This document shows, one piece after another, positions 34,960-45,718 of a stretch of DNA of 64,000 nucleotides. The notes under the pieces were generated by a model. It searched no databases. It was not told where the DNA came from and saw only the letters and a program-made list of their open reading frames with translations. The stretch spans positions 113,975 through 177,974 of the forward strand of contig NZ_CABFJY010000046.1 in assembly GCF_901687125.1 (NCBI RefSeq), given 5' to 3'. The position numbers were made by a program, and so were the translations under genes. Source of the DNA: Actinobacillus vicugnae (lineage in GTDB: Bacteria > Pseudomonadota > Gammaproteobacteria > Enterobacterales > Pasteurellaceae). Within the stretch, counting starts at the first letter, position 1. Each line of letters opens with the position of its first letter.

Positions 34960-35271
34960 TTATGCTTGAATCCCAGTGATTTTCACTTCTGTGAACCACT
35001 GACGATGACCTTGTTGTTTACGGCTGTGTTTACGACGACGGAACTTAACGATTTTCACTTTATCGCCACGACCTTGCGCTACAACTTCAGCCACTACTTT
35101 TGCACCAGCAACTACTGGTGCACCAATTTTAACATCTTCACCATTAACGACCATTAACACTGAGTCGAATTCAACTTTCTCACCAGTTGCAATTTCAAGT
35201 TTTTCTAAACGAACTACTTGACCTTCGCTTACTCGGTGTTGTTTGCCGCCACTTTGGAAAACTGCGTACAT
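34960..35271 (-). CDS. rplU: 50S ribosomal protein L21
   Basis: Large-subunit protein of 103 residues, [18 protein letters not shown] at the start and [15 protein letters not shown] near the C-terminus. The start at 35271 is the family start; a longer frame to 35352 adds an unrelated 27-residue tail covering the leader. GCGGAGTAAAT precedes the ATG. First gene of rplU-rpmA. Confidence 0.98.
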   Translation of the reverse strand: MYAVFQSGGKQHRVSEGQVVRLEKLEIATGEKVEFDSVLMVVNGEDVKIGAPVVAGAKVVAEVVAQGRGDKVKIVKFRRRKHSRKQQGHRQWFTEVKITGIQA

Positions 35272-35341
35272 ATTTACTCCGCTAATTTGTGCCAATCGCT
35301 TCTGCTTAGGCACTCTTAAATTCATATAAAATAGGTGGTCA

Positions 35342-35370
35342 ATTCTACGCAAAAACTATGCAAAGAGCAA
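35342..35370 (-). promoter_or_regulatory. Putative rplU-rpmA promoter
   Basis: On the minus strand TTGCTC (35370-35365), a 17-bp spacer, and TAGAAT (35347-35342). The expected 5' leader is about 65 nt. The rest of the 390-base gap to 35661 shows no gene, only an uptake-signal hairpin at 35590. Confidence 0.55.
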
Positions 35371-35589
35371 GAACGATTTGCAGAAAAAGTGAAAAAATTC
35401 TGCGTTATTTTTCTTTATACTAGATTTTCAGCCTTAAAGACGGAAATAAGCATTGTTTTTACTAGTATTTACTCGGATTTATCCAAAAAGCCTGTCCGTT
35501 TTTTCGTTTAATTTATTTAGGTTACGATAAACGTAGACTTCACCCTCTCAATTTTTAGTTGTGGTTATTATAACAAAAAAGCACCAACA

Positions 35590-35634
35590 AAAAAGCAGTC
35601 AATTTTACAATTTTTTTGTAAAATTCGACCGCTT
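35590..35634. terminator. Uptake-signal hairpin after the DoxX-family gene
   Basis: AAGCAGTCAATTTTAC and GTAAAATTCGACCGCTT pair with one mismatch; terminator for the leftward gene at 35662. Confidence 0.75.
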
Positions 35635-35661
35635 CTCTGTTTTTATGTACTAAAAGCCTTA

Positions 35662-36072
35662 TTAGTTCGCTTTTGTACGTTTATTGTCTAACGCAAATGC
35701 ACCTGCTCCAACAAATACTAATAAGAAGAATACTACTGAGTAGAGCAAGGCTAATTCGCCTTTATTTACAATAGGTAACGCAATATCTGCTGCGCTTGCG
35801 TGCATAAAGAAATACGCATACGCCATCATACCTGAAAGTAAAAATGCGACTGGGCGAGTAAATAGACCTAAGATTAATAAAATACCGCCAGCGATTTCTA
35901 AGATACCACCAATACCGTACATTGACATAAGCGGTACCGAACCGTTACCACCAGTCATTGATACTGGGAATTCAAAGAATTTTGCTGTGCCGTGTAATAA
36001 GAACATATAAGCGGCAACAATACGTAATAATGCTAATGCATATGGCGTGAATTTTTCTAAGTTTGAGTTCAT
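35662..36072 (-). CDS. DoxX-family membrane protein
   Basis: A 136-residue inner-membrane protein with four hydrophobic segments. ALALLRIVAAYMFLLHGTAKFF at the N-terminus and GGILEIAGGILLILGLFTRPVA are the usual DoxX/YphA-type features. Members of the family are often induced by electrophile or thiol stress, but no function is proven here. AAGGAAAGCAAA precedes the start. It lies next to an FMN reductase and a zinc alcohol dehydrogenase, a set that often appears in quinone or aldehyde stress responses; each has its own promoter space. Confidence 0.85.
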   Translation of the reverse strand: MNSNLEKFTPYALALLRIVAAYMFLLHGTAKFFEFPVSMTGGNGSVPLMSMYGIGGILEIAGGILLILGLFTRPVAFLLSGMMAYAYFFMHASAADIALPIVNKGELALLYSVVFFLLVFVGAGAFALDNKRTKAN

Positions 36073-36200
36073 TTTGCTTTCCTTTAAACCAAAATAATAA
36101 TACTAAATAAAAGAGGTGCGCATTGTATAGGTCGTTAACTTGAAGATAAATAGCGTTTTTATTAATAAACTATTTCTAATTTGTGAATAATAGTTAACAA

Positions 36201-36246
36201 AAAAGCGGTTGAATTCTTGCAAAATTTTGCAAAAAACAAACCGCTT
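36201..36246. terminator. Uptake-signal hairpin after the FMN reductase gene
   Basis: AAAAAAGCGGTTGAATTC-type arm and CAAACCGCTT with TTGCAAAATTTTGCAA in the centre; an inverted uptake-signal pair between two leftward genes. Confidence 0.65.
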
Positions 36247-36286
36247 ATACTTCAAATTTATTGATAATGGTTAATCAATAATAGGA

Positions 36287-36838
36287 TTAGAATTTAGCCA
36301 CGAAATCAGCGTAGCTTTCGATAAAGCCTTTTAATGTACCTAATACTGCTTCTGAAACGATTTCACCGTTTTCATTGAATACGCCATTAAAAATACCGCC
36401 TACATTTGCTGCAAATGGCGCAACTGGCATATTGATAAATGCGCCTGATGCTACGATACGTAATTGATCTGCTGCACGTACACCACCAGACATACCTGCT
36501 GCCACAGAAACGATACCCGCTGGTTTACCTAACCACTTACTTTGCCCCATTGGACGTGAACCCACATCAATCGCATTTTTAATCATTGCAGACATACCGC
36601 CATTATGCTCTGGTGTGATTAACAATACACCGTCTGCTTGTTCAATTGCTGAACGTAAACGCGTATATGATTCTGGGCTATTTTCATCTAAATCACGATC
36701 GTAGAGCGGAAGATCAGCGATATTTACCAAATTTAATTGAATGCTTGCAGGTGCAATAGTTTTAAGATGATTTGCCACGATTTGGCTAATTGAGGTTTTG
36801 CTACCACTACCGACAAGAACTGCAATTTGCTTTGCCAT
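36287..36838 (-). CDS. NAD(P)H-dependent FMN reductase family protein
   Basis: Flavodoxin-like reductase of 183 residues, related to E. coli ChrR/YieF. The FMN phosphate loop GSGSKTSISQ is near residue 10, and the family motif LLITPEHNGGMSAMIKNAIDVGSR covers about 73-96 (P-E-[HY]-N). Such proteins reduce quinones, chromate or azo compounds in vitro; the native substrate is not known. AAAGGATAATTC precedes the start. The upstream region shares the 12-mer AATAAACTATTT with that of the DoxX-family gene. Confidence 0.87.
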   Translation of the reverse strand: MAKQIAVLVGSGSKTSISQIVANHLKTIAPASIQLNLVNIADLPLYDRDLDENSPESYTRLRSAIEQADGVLLITPEHNGGMSAMIKNAIDVGSRPMGQSKWLGKPAGIVSVAAGMSGGVRAADQLRIVASGAFINMPVAPFAANVGGIFNGVFNENGEIVSEAVLGTLKGFIESYADFVAKF

Positions 36839-36974
36839 AAATGAATTATCCTTTATATAGAATGAAATAAAATTTTCGCTCGTTATTCTACTGATAGTTA
36901 CTAAGAATAACTAGTCACAAAATAATGAATAAACTATTTACTATTAAGAAATAATAATAGTAAAAATGAATGAA

Positions 36975-38033
36975 TTAACTCTGTTTTAGTGATTGCATAT
37001 CAATTACAAAACGGTATTTCACATCAGATTTCAACATACGTTCATACGCTTGATTAATATTTTGAATATTAATCATTTCAACATCAGAGGTAATGCCATG
37101 TTCACCACAGAAATCCAACATTTCTTGCGTTTCTTTGATACCACCAATCAGTGAACCTGCTACCGAACGACGCCCCATAATAAGCGGAACGGTGCTGATA
37201 CTTGGTTCTAAATCTCCCACTAAACCAACCAGTACAATAGTACCGTTTAAGGTTAATGTGTTGATATAAGGTTTAAGATCATGCTGATAAGGCACAGTAT
37301 CAATAATCACATCAAAGCTATTTGCCACTTGCGCCATTTGTGTTTCATCGGTTGAAATCACGACTTTATGTGCACCTAAACGGAAAGCATCTGCCTCTTT
37401 ACCTGCACTACGACTAAATAACGTAACGTCCGCCCCCAACGCATTAGCTAATTTTAATGCCATATGGCCTAAGCCGCCCAAGCCAACTACAGCCACTTTG
37501 GTACCTTTTCCTACATTCCAATGACGTAACGGTGACCAAGTGGTAATCCCCGCACAAAGTAGTGGTGCAACCGCTTTGGTATCTAAACTTTCTGGCACTT
37601 TTAAGACGAATTTTTCAGTTACGACAATTTTTTCACTATAACCACCAAAAGTTGGCATACCGTCTTTTGGATCAACCGAAGCATAAGTATCAATACGACC
37701 ATTCTCGCAATACTGCTCCAAACCGTGCTGGCAAGGCGTACAATGCTGACAAGAGTCCACCATACAGCCAACACCAACTAAATCACCCGCTTTAAATTTA
37801 GTCACATCTTTACCAACTTTAGCTACTCGCCCAACAATTTCGTGTCCAGGTACAATTGGATAGCTAGAAAAGCCCCAGTCATTTTTTGCCATATGCAAAT
37901 CTGAGTGGCAAACACCACAGTACAGAATGTCAATTTCCACATCATCTTGACGAAGCTCACGGCGCTCAATGATATGTTTTGCCAAAGGCGAATTTGGATC
38001 TAATGCAGCGAAACTTTTCACTTTAAATGTCAT
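36975..38033 (-). CDS. Zinc-dependent alcohol dehydrogenase (YahK-type)
   Basis: NADP-preferring medium-chain dehydrogenase/reductase of 352 residues, close to E. coli YahK and cinnamyl-alcohol-type aldehyde reductases. The catalytic zinc site is in CGVCHSDLHMAKNDWG and GHEIVGRV, and structural-zinc cysteines are in CQHCTPCQHGLEQYC. The Rossmann motif is VVGLGGLGHMALKLA. An aldehyde-detoxifying role is likely from the family. AAGGAAGGCTAAC precedes the start. Probably part of the same stress-related neighbourhood as the FMN reductase. Confidence 0.88.
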   Translation of the reverse strand: MTFKVKSFAALDPNSPLAKHIIERRELRQDDVEIDILYCGVCHSDLHMAKNDWGFSSYPIVPGHEIVGRVAKVGKDVTKFKAGDLVGVGCMVDSCQHCTPCQHGLEQYCENGRIDTYASVDPKDGMPTFGGYSEKIVVTEKFVLKVPESLDTKAVAPLLCAGITTWSPLRHWNVGKGTKVAVVGLGGLGHMALKLANALGADVTLFSRSAGKEADAFRLGAHKVVISTDETQMAQVANSFDVIIDTVPYQHDLKPYINTLTLNGTIVLVGLVGDLEPSISTVPLIMGRRSVAGSLIGGIKETQEMLDFCGEHGITSDVEMINIQNINQAYERMLKSDVKYRFVIDMQSLKQS

Positions 38034-38255
38034 GTTAGCCTTCCTTAATATATCGATTAAAATTTATATCATTATAGGAAACTTTCCGCTGCTCATTATT
38101 AACAAATCTGAAATTAATAATTTCGAAAACCTGAACAAAATGAGAATTGCAAAAAATGGGCAAAATTCAACCGCTTATTTTCGATTCTTTTTTGAAGCTA
38201 GCCAGATTTAAGGTAGAATTGTCGCCAAATTTTCACATTTAAGAATGAGAACGCA

Positions 38256-39251
38256 ATGACAACGCTATTAACACTTGAGCAAATTCAGGCGCTTGCAAGC
38301 CAAGATATGAAAGCTGTAGATGCTGAAATTCTTGCTCAGCTAAACTCTGAGGTCGTTTTAATCAACCAATTAGGTCACTATATTATCGCAGGTGGCGGTA
38401 AACGTATTCGTCCGCTAATTGCCGTGCTAGCAGCCAATGCTTTGGGCTATACAGGCAACAAACACATTACTTGTGCGGCGTTTATTGAATTTGTTCACAC
38501 CGCAACCTTATTACACGATGATGTGGTTGATGAATCAGATATGCGCCGAGGTCGTGCAACAGCAAATGCAACATTTGGCAATGCGGCAAGCGTATTAGTC
38601 GGCGATTTTATTTACACGCGTTCATTCCAAATGATGACCAGTGTTGATTCACTTGAAGTGTTAAAAGTGATGTCGGCTGCCACGAATGCCCTCGCAGAAG
38701 GCGAAGTGCAGCAACTGATGAATGTGAATGATCCAAATACCACCGAACAAAATTATATGCGGGTCATTTACAACAAAACTGCTCGCTTATTTGAAGCTGC
38801 AACACAGTGTGTAGCGATTGTAGCTAATGTGGAACAAGCGGTCGAAATTGCCCTCAAAAATTACGGGTGCTACCTCGGTACCGCATTCCAATTAATTGAC
38901 GATATTTTAGATTATTCAGCAAAAGCAGAAAGCTTCGGTAAAAATGTCGGTGATGACTTTGTTGAAGGCAAACCAACCTTACCATTACTGCACGCAATGC
39001 ACGCTGCACAAGCAAAAGGCAACCAAGCGCAAGCGGATATGATTCGCAGTGCAATTGAAAATGGCGGAGAACGAGAGCAAATTCCAGCCGTGTTAGAGAT
39101 TATGGCTGAACACCAATCTCTTGAATATGCAATGACTCGTGCTAAGCAAGAAGCGCAAAAAGCTGTTGATGCCCTCGCATTGCTCCCAGATAGCGAATAC
39201 AAACAAGCATTAATTTCTCTGGCTTATTTATCGGTAGATCGCCGTTATTAA
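38256..39251 (+). CDS. ispB: Octaprenyl/polyprenyl diphosphate synthase
   Basis: Makes the long polyprenyl side chain of ubiquinone and menaquinone from IPP. The 331 residues carry the first Asp-rich motif LLHDDVVDESDMRRG (about 84-98), GGGKRIRP for substrate binding, and the second Asp-rich motif LIDDILDYS (about 215-223). Product length cannot be read directly; IspB-type enzymes usually make C40 or C35. Supplies the tail for the ubi enzymes at 47-50 kb. An uptake signal lies between it and queH. Confidence 0.94.
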   Translation: MTTLLTLEQIQALASQDMKAVDAEILAQLNSEVVLINQLGHYIIAGGGKRIRPLIAVLAANALGYTGNKHITCAAFIEFVHTATLLHDDVVDESDMRRGRATANATFGNAASVLVGDFIYTRSFQMMTSVDSLEVLKVMSAATNALAEGEVQQLMNVNDPNTTEQNYMRVIYNKTARLFEAATQCVAIVANVEQAVEIALKNYGCYLGTAFQLIDDILDYSAKAESFGKNVGDDFVEGKPTLPLLHAMHAAQAKGNQAQADMIRSAIENGGEREQIPAVLEIMAEHQSLEYAMTRAKQEAQKAVDALALLPDSEYKQALISLAYLSVDRRY

Positions 39252-39288
39252 GTAAACAAGCGGTTATTTTTTTATTAGAACTTTTGCC

Positions 39289-40032
39289 ATGACAGAAAAC
39301 CAACAACCCTTAGAACATAAACAAGCTTTACAACAGAAGAAAAAACTCACCCGTAAAGGCAAAGATCCAAATGCGCCGTTTGTGCGTGAAAAATTAACTT
39401 TACCAAATGGACATAACAAATTGTTATTGCACTCTTGCTGTGCGCCTTGTTCTGGTGAAGTAATGGAAGCGATTCACGCTTCTGGTATTGAATTTACCAT
39501 TTATTTCTATAATCCCAATATTCATCCAATGAAGGAATACCTGATTCGCAAAGAAGAAAATATTCGCTTTGCTGAAAAATGGGGGATTCCATTTATTGAT
39601 TTCGATGATGATTATGAAAATGACCGCCGTGAATGGTTTAAAAAAGCAGAAGGGATGGAATGGGAGCCTGAGCGTGGTATTCGTTGCACGATGTGCTTTG
39701 ATATGCGCTTTGAGAAAGCGGCAGAATATGCGCATAACAATGGCTTTCCTGTTTACACTAGCTGCTTAGGTATCTCTCGTTGGAAAGATATGAATCAGAT
39801 CAATGATTGCGGACACCGTGCAGCAGCTAAATTTGATGATGTAGTTTATTGGGATTACAACTGGCGCAAAAATGGTGGCTCACAGCGTATGATTGAAATC
39901 AGTAAACGTGAGCGCTTCTACCAACAAGAATATTGTGGCTGTGTTTATTCTCTGCGTGATTCAAACAAATGGCGCTTAAAAACAGGTCGCCAACGTATTG
40001 AAATCGGTAAATTGTATTATTCTCCAGACTAA
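39289..40032 (+). CDS. queH: Epoxyqueuosine reductase QueH
   Basis: Reduces epoxyqueuosine to queuosine in tRNA; QueH replaces the unrelated QueG in many bacteria. The 247 residues (DUF208) contain [12 protein letters not shown] (about 45-56) with adjacent Cys pairs, RCTMCFDMR (about 131-139) and [13 protein letters not shown] near the C-terminus, all iron-sulphur or catalytic cysteine motifs of the family. The first 38 residues are Lys/Gln-rich and probably unstructured. Follows ispB by 37 bp. Confidence 0.93.
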   Translation: MTENQQPLEHKQALQQKKKLTRKGKDPNAPFVREKLTLPNGHNKLLLHSCCAPCSGEVMEAIHASGIEFTIYFYNPNIHPMKEYLIRKEENIRFAEKWGIPFIDFDDDYENDRREWFKKAEGMEWEPERGIRCTMCFDMRFEKAAEYAHNNGFPVYTSCLGISRWKDMNQINDCGHRAAAKFDDVVYWDYNWRKNGGSQRMIEISKRERFYQQEYCGCVYSLRDSNKWRLKTGRQRIEIGKLYYSPD

Positions 40033-40127
40033 GTTTTTTATGTTACTTTTCTTTGCTTCACCAAAAAAATAACAAATAAAATGCTCAATATAGATTTAAA
40101 CAAAAATACTAAAAAGAGGACTACGTA

Positions 40128-41063
40128 ATGTCAAAATTCGCAATGGTATTCCCTGGTCAAGGGTCACAAGCGGTCGGAATGTTAGCAGATCTTGCAAGCG
40201 CATTCCCTATCGTGGAAGAAACCTTTAGCCAAGCTTCAGAAGTTTTAGGCTACGATCTTTGGGATCTTGTACAAAATGGTACTGCAGAAGATTTAGGTCA
40301 AACACAACGTACGCAACCAGCGCTGTTAGCATCATCAGTTGCAATCTATCGTGTATGGCAACAAAAATACCCAGAACTAAAACCGTCTGTAATGGCGGGT
40401 CATAGCTTAGGTGAATACTCAGCATTAGTTTGTGCGGGCGTATTAGATTTCCAATATGCGATCAAATTAGTGGAATTACGTGGTAATGCAATGCAACAAG
40501 CGGTTCCTGCAGGTACAGGTGCAATGTATGCAATTATCGGTTTAGATAATGAATCAATTATCAAAGCCTGTGAACAAGCGCAAGTAGAATTGGGCGAAAT
40601 CGTTTCAGCGGTAAACTTTAATAGCCCAGGACAAGTGGTTATTGCAGGTACAAAAGCAGCTGCTGAAAAAGCAGGTGAATTATGTAAAGCAGCGGGTGCT
40701 AAGCGTGCATTACCATTAGCAGTAAGCGTGCCTTCACATTGTGCATTAATGAAGCCCGCTGCAGATAAATTAGCCGAAGCGTTGCAAAATATCACGTTAA
40801 ACACACCGGTTGTACCAGTGATCAACAATGTTGATGTTACTGTAGAAACTGAGGCCGAAGCAATTCGTAATGCATTAGTTCGCCAACTTTATAGCCCTGT
40901 TCGCTGGACAGAAACGGTAGAAAAAATGGCAAACGAAGGTGTAACCACCCTTTACGAAATCGGTCCAAACAAGGTATTAACAGGCTTGGCTAGTCGTATC
41001 GTGAAAGAATTGACCGCTAAAGCAGTAAATGATGTTGCATCATTAGACGCTGTTGAAGCCTAA
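40128..41063 (+). CDS. fabD: Malonyl-CoA:ACP transacylase
   Basis: Loads malonyl groups onto acyl carrier protein for fatty acid synthesis. The 311 residues have FPGQGSQAVGM at the start, the nucleophile Ser in the GHSLGEYSAL motif (about 91-100), QQ/RG-type arginine in VELRGNAMQ and catalytic His in SVPSHCALM (about 202). AAAGAGGACTACGTA precedes the ATG. An uptake signal lies within codons 12-16. fabG follows, so the two form a fab operon; acpP is not seen before the next gene. Confidence 0.97.
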   Translation: MSKFAMVFPGQGSQAVGMLADLASAFPIVEETFSQASEVLGYDLWDLVQNGTAEDLGQTQRTQPALLASSVAIYRVWQQKYPELKPSVMAGHSLGEYSALVCAGVLDFQYAIKLVELRGNAMQQAVPAGTGAMYAIIGLDNESIIKACEQAQVELGEIVSAVNFNSPGQVVIAGTKAAAEKAGELCKAAGAKRALPLAVSVPSHCALMKPAADKLAEALQNITLNTPVVPVINNVDVTVETEAEAIRNALVRQLYSPVRWTETVEKMANEGVTTLYEIGPNKVLTGLASRIVKELTAKAVNDVASLDAVEA

Positions 41064-41070
41064 TAAAATC

Positions 41071-41129
41071 GTAGGGCACGATACTTCGTGCTCTTTGCTA
41101 AAAGATGGATGCCAACAAGGTGTCCCTAC
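41071..41129. repeat. Dispersed intergenic palindrome, family A copy 2
   Basis: GTAGGGCACGATACTTCGTG (41071-41090) contains GCACGA/TCGTGC, and the outer GTAGGG (41071-41076) also pairs with CCCTAC at 41124-41129. It fills the fabD-fabG gap. Confidence 0.6.
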
Positions 41130-41144
41130 AAAAGGAAATTCACA

Positions 41145-41870
41145 ATGCAAGGTAAAATCGCATTAGTAACGGGTGCAACTCGTGGTATTGGTAAAGCTAT
41201 CGCAGAAGAATTGGTAGCAAAAGGAGCAACAGTAATCGGTACAGCAACTTCAGAAAAAGGGGCTGAAAGTATTTCTGCTTATTTAGGTACAAATGGTAAA
41301 GGCTTAGTATTAAACGTTGCCGATGCTGAATCTATTGAAGCTGTGCTTGCACAAATTAAAGCAGAGTTCGGTGATATTGATATTTTAGTAAACAATGCAG
41401 GAATTACACGCGATGGTTTATTAATGCGCATGAAAGAAGAAGATTGGTTCGATATTATTCAAACTAACTTAACTTCGGTTTATCGTTTATCTAAAGCGGT
41501 ATTACGTCCAATGATGAAAAAAGGCGGTCGTATTGTAACCATCGGTTCTGTCGTTGGTTCAATGGGTAATCCAGGTCAAACAAACTACTGTGCAGCAAAA
41601 GCGGGCTTAGTTGGTTTTTCTAAATCATTGGCAAAAGAAGTTGCTTCGCGTGGCGTAACGGTGAATGTGGTTGCGCCAGGCTTTATCGCAACAGATATGA
41701 CAGATGAGTTAAACGAAGATCAAAAACAAGCGATCTTAAGCCAAATTCCAGCAGGTCAATTAGGCTCTGCGCAAGATATTGCGAAAGCAGTCGCATTCTT
41801 AGCAAGTGATGATGCAAAATATATCACTGGCGAAACTATCCATGTAAATGGTGGTTTATATATGAACTAA
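41145..41870 (+). CDS. fabG: 3-oxoacyl-[ACP] reductase
   Basis: NADPH-dependent reductase of the fatty acid elongation cycle. Start at ATG 41145 (MQGKIALVTGATRGIGKA) behind AAAGGAAATTCAC; an upstream in-frame TTG at 41088 lies in the intergenic repeat. The 241 residues have the SDR glycine motif GATRGIG (about 10-16), NNAG (about 83), catalytic Ser in IGSVVG, and YCAAK (about 148-152). Length matches FabG. Confidence 0.97.
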   Translation: MQGKIALVTGATRGIGKAIAEELVAKGATVIGTATSEKGAESISAYLGTNGKGLVLNVADAESIEAVLAQIKAEFGDIDILVNNAGITRDGLLMRMKEEDWFDIIQTNLTSVYRLSKAVLRPMMKKGGRIVTIGSVVGSMGNPGQTNYCAAKAGLVGFSKSLAKEVASRGVTVNVVAPGFIATDMTDELNEDQKQAILSQIPAGQLGSAQDIAKAVAFLASDDAKYITGETIHVNGGLYMN

Positions 41871-42005
41871 CCGCCACAAGCGGTCTATTTTCAACCGAAC
41901 TTTACATTTGTGGAGTTCGGTTTGCTATTTCTATTTTTCGGGTTTCCATTTTATTTTTTGTGTTTGTAATTTGCCATTAAAGCAAATGAAATGTGTGGTA
42001 TGTAT

Positions 42006-43298
42006 ATGACTAAAAATACATTTGTGGTCGGCTTTATGCTGTTCGCCATTTTCTTCGGGGCAGGAAATTTAATCTTTCCGCCAAAGCTAGGTTATGAAAG
42101 CGGTAGTGAATTTATACCTGCTATTATCGGTTTCGTATTAACAGGCGTTGGTTTGCCACTATTAGGTATTATTGTCAGTGCTTTTTATAACGGTGGTTAT
42201 AAATCAGCATTAGATAAAATTCACCCTTGGTTTTCTGCAATCTTTTTAATTGCAATTTACCTTTCAATCGGGCCTTTCTTTGCAGGCCCACGTACGGCTG
42301 CAACCGCTTATGAAATGGCAATGATGCCTTTTATTGGTGAAGCAAGCCAAATTTCGTTGCTGATCTTCACACTTATCTATTTTGCGTTAGTATTGTGGCT
42401 CGCCTTAAATCCAACTAAAGTAGTGGATCGTATCGGAGCAATCTTAACCCCAGTGTTACTGATTGCGATTATTGCATTGGTGGTTAAGGCCGTATTCTTA
42501 CTAAACAATGATGGCATAATTAACTCAATGCCAAGTACAGAGCAACCGTACTTCTTTAAAGGTGTTATCGACGGCTATCTAACGATGGATGCGCTGGCTT
42601 CATTAGCATACTCAGTAATTGTACTACATGCTATTCGAGGCAAAAGCGTGAGCCATGCGTCTTTACAACGTCAAACGATCTCAGCAGCTTTAGTGGCAGC
42701 AACAGCGCTTGCAGTAATTTATATCTCACTCGGTTGGATTGGGAATAATATGCCAATCAGTGCCGAAACCAGCGCAATGCTTGTTGAGAAAAACTTAGAT
42801 TTAGGGACTTATATTTTAAATACGATTACCACTGAAGCATTTGGTGAATTAGGACGTGCAATTCTAGGTATTATTGTATCGTTAGCTTGCTTAACCACCG
42901 CCGTTGGTTTAGCTGTATCTGTAAGCGAATATTTTCACGATATTTTCCCTCGTATTTCTTATACAGTGTATGCGTTACTCTTTACTATCATCAGTTTTGT
43001 CATTGCAAACCAAGGCTTAAAAGAAGTAATTAGTAAATCAATTCCTGTGTTATTAGTGCTTTACCCAATCGCAATGACGATTATCCTAATGCTATTGGTA
43101 AATCTAGTTATCAAATTACCATTAACTGCACAACGCTTTGCACTATTTTTGGTTAGCATCATTGCAATTGCATCGGTTGCAGGCTTCACATTCACCGAAA
43201 ACTTACCGCTGAAAGCCTATTCAATGGAATGGCTACCTTTTACGGTAATTGGCTGTGTCATTGGTGCCTGTCTACACCCGCTAATAAATAAAAAATAA
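42006..43298 (+). CDS. brnQ: Branched-chain amino acid transporter (BrnQ)
   Basis: Inner-membrane symporter for leucine, isoleucine and valine of the LIVCS family. The start is put at 42006 (MTKNTFVVGFMLFAIFFG); earlier in-frame ATGs at 41991 and 42000 would add five or two residues and none has a strong ribosome-binding site. The 430 residues have about twelve hydrophobic segments. The N-terminal FFGAGNLIFPP motif and GPFFAGPRTAATAYE are characteristic. Transcribed alone between fabG and mutM. Confidence 0.93.
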   Translation: MTKNTFVVGFMLFAIFFGAGNLIFPPKLGYESGSEFIPAIIGFVLTGVGLPLLGIIVSAFYNGGYKSALDKIHPWFSAIFLIAIYLSIGPFFAGPRTAATAYEMAMMPFIGEASQISLLIFTLIYFALVLWLALNPTKVVDRIGAILTPVLLIAIIALVVKAVFLLNNDGIINSMPSTEQPYFFKGVIDGYLTMDALASLAYSVIVLHAIRGKSVSHASLQRQTISAALVAATALAVIYISLGWIGNNMPISAETSAMLVEKNLDLGTYILNTITTEAFGELGRAILGIIVSLACLTTAVGLAVSVSEYFHDIFPRISYTVYALLFTIISFVIANQGLKEVISKSIPVLLVLYPIAMTIILMLLVNLVIKLPLTAQRFALFLVSIIAIASVAGFTFTENLPLKAYSMEWLPFTVIGCVIGACLHPLINKK

Positions 43299-43349
43299 CG
43301 TACAATATTGAGGCAGTGAATTCACTGCCTCTGTTTTAGGAGCAATAAA

Positions 43350-44171
43350 ATGCCTGAATTACCAGAAGTCGAAACCAGCTTACGAGGCGTAGAACCTCAT
43401 CTGCAAGGTAAAACCATTAAGCAAATTATCACACGCACTCCTAAATTGCGTTGGACTATTTCAGCAGAATTACAACAGATGCAAGGCGCTGAAATTGTAC
43501 GTTTATCTCGGCGAGCTAAATATCTGATTTTACACACCACAAAAGGCGATATTTTAATTCATTTAGGTATGTCAGGCTCGCTGGGGATTCTGGAAGAAAA
43601 CCAACAAACTGCAGGGAAACACGATCATGTTGATCTGATTACGCAAGATGGCACTGTGCTGCGTTATAACGATCCACGTAAATTTGGTTGTTGGCTATGG
43701 GCTGCAAATGCAGAGCAACATGAATTAATCTCTCGTTTAGGCCCAGAACCATTATCAGAGGCTTTTACTGTAGTTTATTTATTTGAGAAGAGTCGCAATA
43801 AAACCGTTGCTGTTAAAAACTTTATTATGAACAACGATATTGTGGTCGGCGTTGGCAATATCTACGCTTGTGAATCATTATTTATGGCAGGTATTCACCC
43901 TGAACTTGCTACACAAAATTTAACGCAAAAGCAGTGTGAACGATTGGTGAAAGTCATTAAAGAAGTGCTAACCAAAGCGATTATCCAAGGTGGAACAACG
44001 CTTAAGGACTTTATTCAACCTGATGGCAAACCTGGCTATTTTGCACAAGTGTTGCAGGTTTACGGACGTAAAGGCGAAGCCTGTAATGATTGTGGTAGCA
44101 CAATAGAAGCAAAAGTGATTGGGCAACGTAATAGTTATTTCTGCCCGCATTGCCAAAAGCTTCCTCACTAA
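43350..44171 (+). CDS. mutM: Formamidopyrimidine-DNA glycosylase
   Basis: Excises 8-oxoguanine and formamidopyrimidines from DNA and nicks the abasic site. The 273 residues start MPELPEVET, with catalytic Pro1 after methionine removal and Glu2. Lys in HLGMSGSLG and VGNIYACESLF follow. The C-terminal zinc finger has four cysteines: CNDCG and CPHC. TTTTAGGAGCAATAAA precedes the ATG. An uptake-signal hairpin follows the stop. Confidence 0.97.
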   Translation: MPELPEVETSLRGVEPHLQGKTIKQIITRTPKLRWTISAELQQMQGAEIVRLSRRAKYLILHTTKGDILIHLGMSGSLGILEENQQTAGKHDHVDLITQDGTVLRYNDPRKFGCWLWAANAEQHELISRLGPEPLSEAFTVVYLFEKSRNKTVAVKNFIMNNDIVVGVGNIYACESLFMAGIHPELATQNLTQKQCERLVKVIKEVLTKAIIQGGTTLKDFIQPDGKPGYFAQVLQVYGRKGEACNDCGSTIEAKVIGQRNSYFCPHCQKLPH

Positions 44172-44174
44172 CAA

Positions 44175-44221
44175 AACAAGCGGTCAAGTTTGCTAAAAAC
44201 TTTGCAAATCTGACTGCTTGT
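44175..44221. terminator. Uptake-signal bidirectional terminator after mutM
   Basis: AAGCGGTCAAGTTTGC and GCAAATCTGACTGCTT pair with a few mismatches between converging genes. Confidence 0.6.
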
Positions 44222-44227
44222 TCATCA

Positions 44228-44590
44228 TTACATAAACCAGCCTGTTGGGGTCACAGATTTGTTATCAAATAATTTAACTGCACCGTAAATCACACGGAAT
44301 GTGTACCAAATGCCGATAGCCCAAATCACCACAATTCCGATACCAATGATGGCAAGTAAAATCCCTAATGCAAAGCCAGCAATTGTTCCCCAGAAGGTTC
44401 GAATCAAAAAACACATATGATCGTAATACGCTGTACCTTTCATATCCTCACGTTTGATATAGGCTAAGATCACCCCCGCAATCGCAGGTAAACCACCAAA
44501 GATAATGCCTAACCCAAACAAACCATAAGTGATATACATCATTGTACGTAGTGAATCATTTGAAGGTTGCAGAGAAAATTGTTCATTCAT
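44228..44590 (-). CDS. DUF4870-type small membrane protein
   Basis: A 120-residue protein with three hydrophobic segments (about 17-44, 62-90 and 90-108) and short polar ends. The pattern resembles the DUF4870/YidH-like group, with IKREDMKGTAYYDH between the first and second segments as in DUF4870 (the H-x-x-w/F-x-R-T pattern DHMCFLIRTFW). No function is known. It lies downstream of hemB on the same strand, 70 bp away, and has its own AGGAGCGAAAC ribosome-binding site. Confidence 0.65.
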   Translation of the reverse strand: MNEQFSLQPSNDSLRTMMYITYGLFGLGIIFGGLPAIAGVILAYIKREDMKGTAYYDHMCFLIRTFWGTIAGFALGILLAIIGIGIVVIWAIGIWYTFRVIYGAVKLFDNKSVTPTGWFM

Positions 44591-44662
44591 GTTTCGCTCC
44601 TAAAAAAGTAACGGTTAGACTGGCACTTTTACAAAAAATTCCTGAAATCTAACCGCTTGTTG

Positions 44663-45691
<1,029 letters not shown>

Positions 45692-45718
45692 TTATTTTAC
45701 AAATTTTGATAAAAAATA

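Noticed and set aside
35371..35661. Ribosomal-protein leader or attenuator before rplU
   Set aside because: No convincing structure other than the uptake-signal terminator of the next gene; the promoter lies downstream of most of this stretch.
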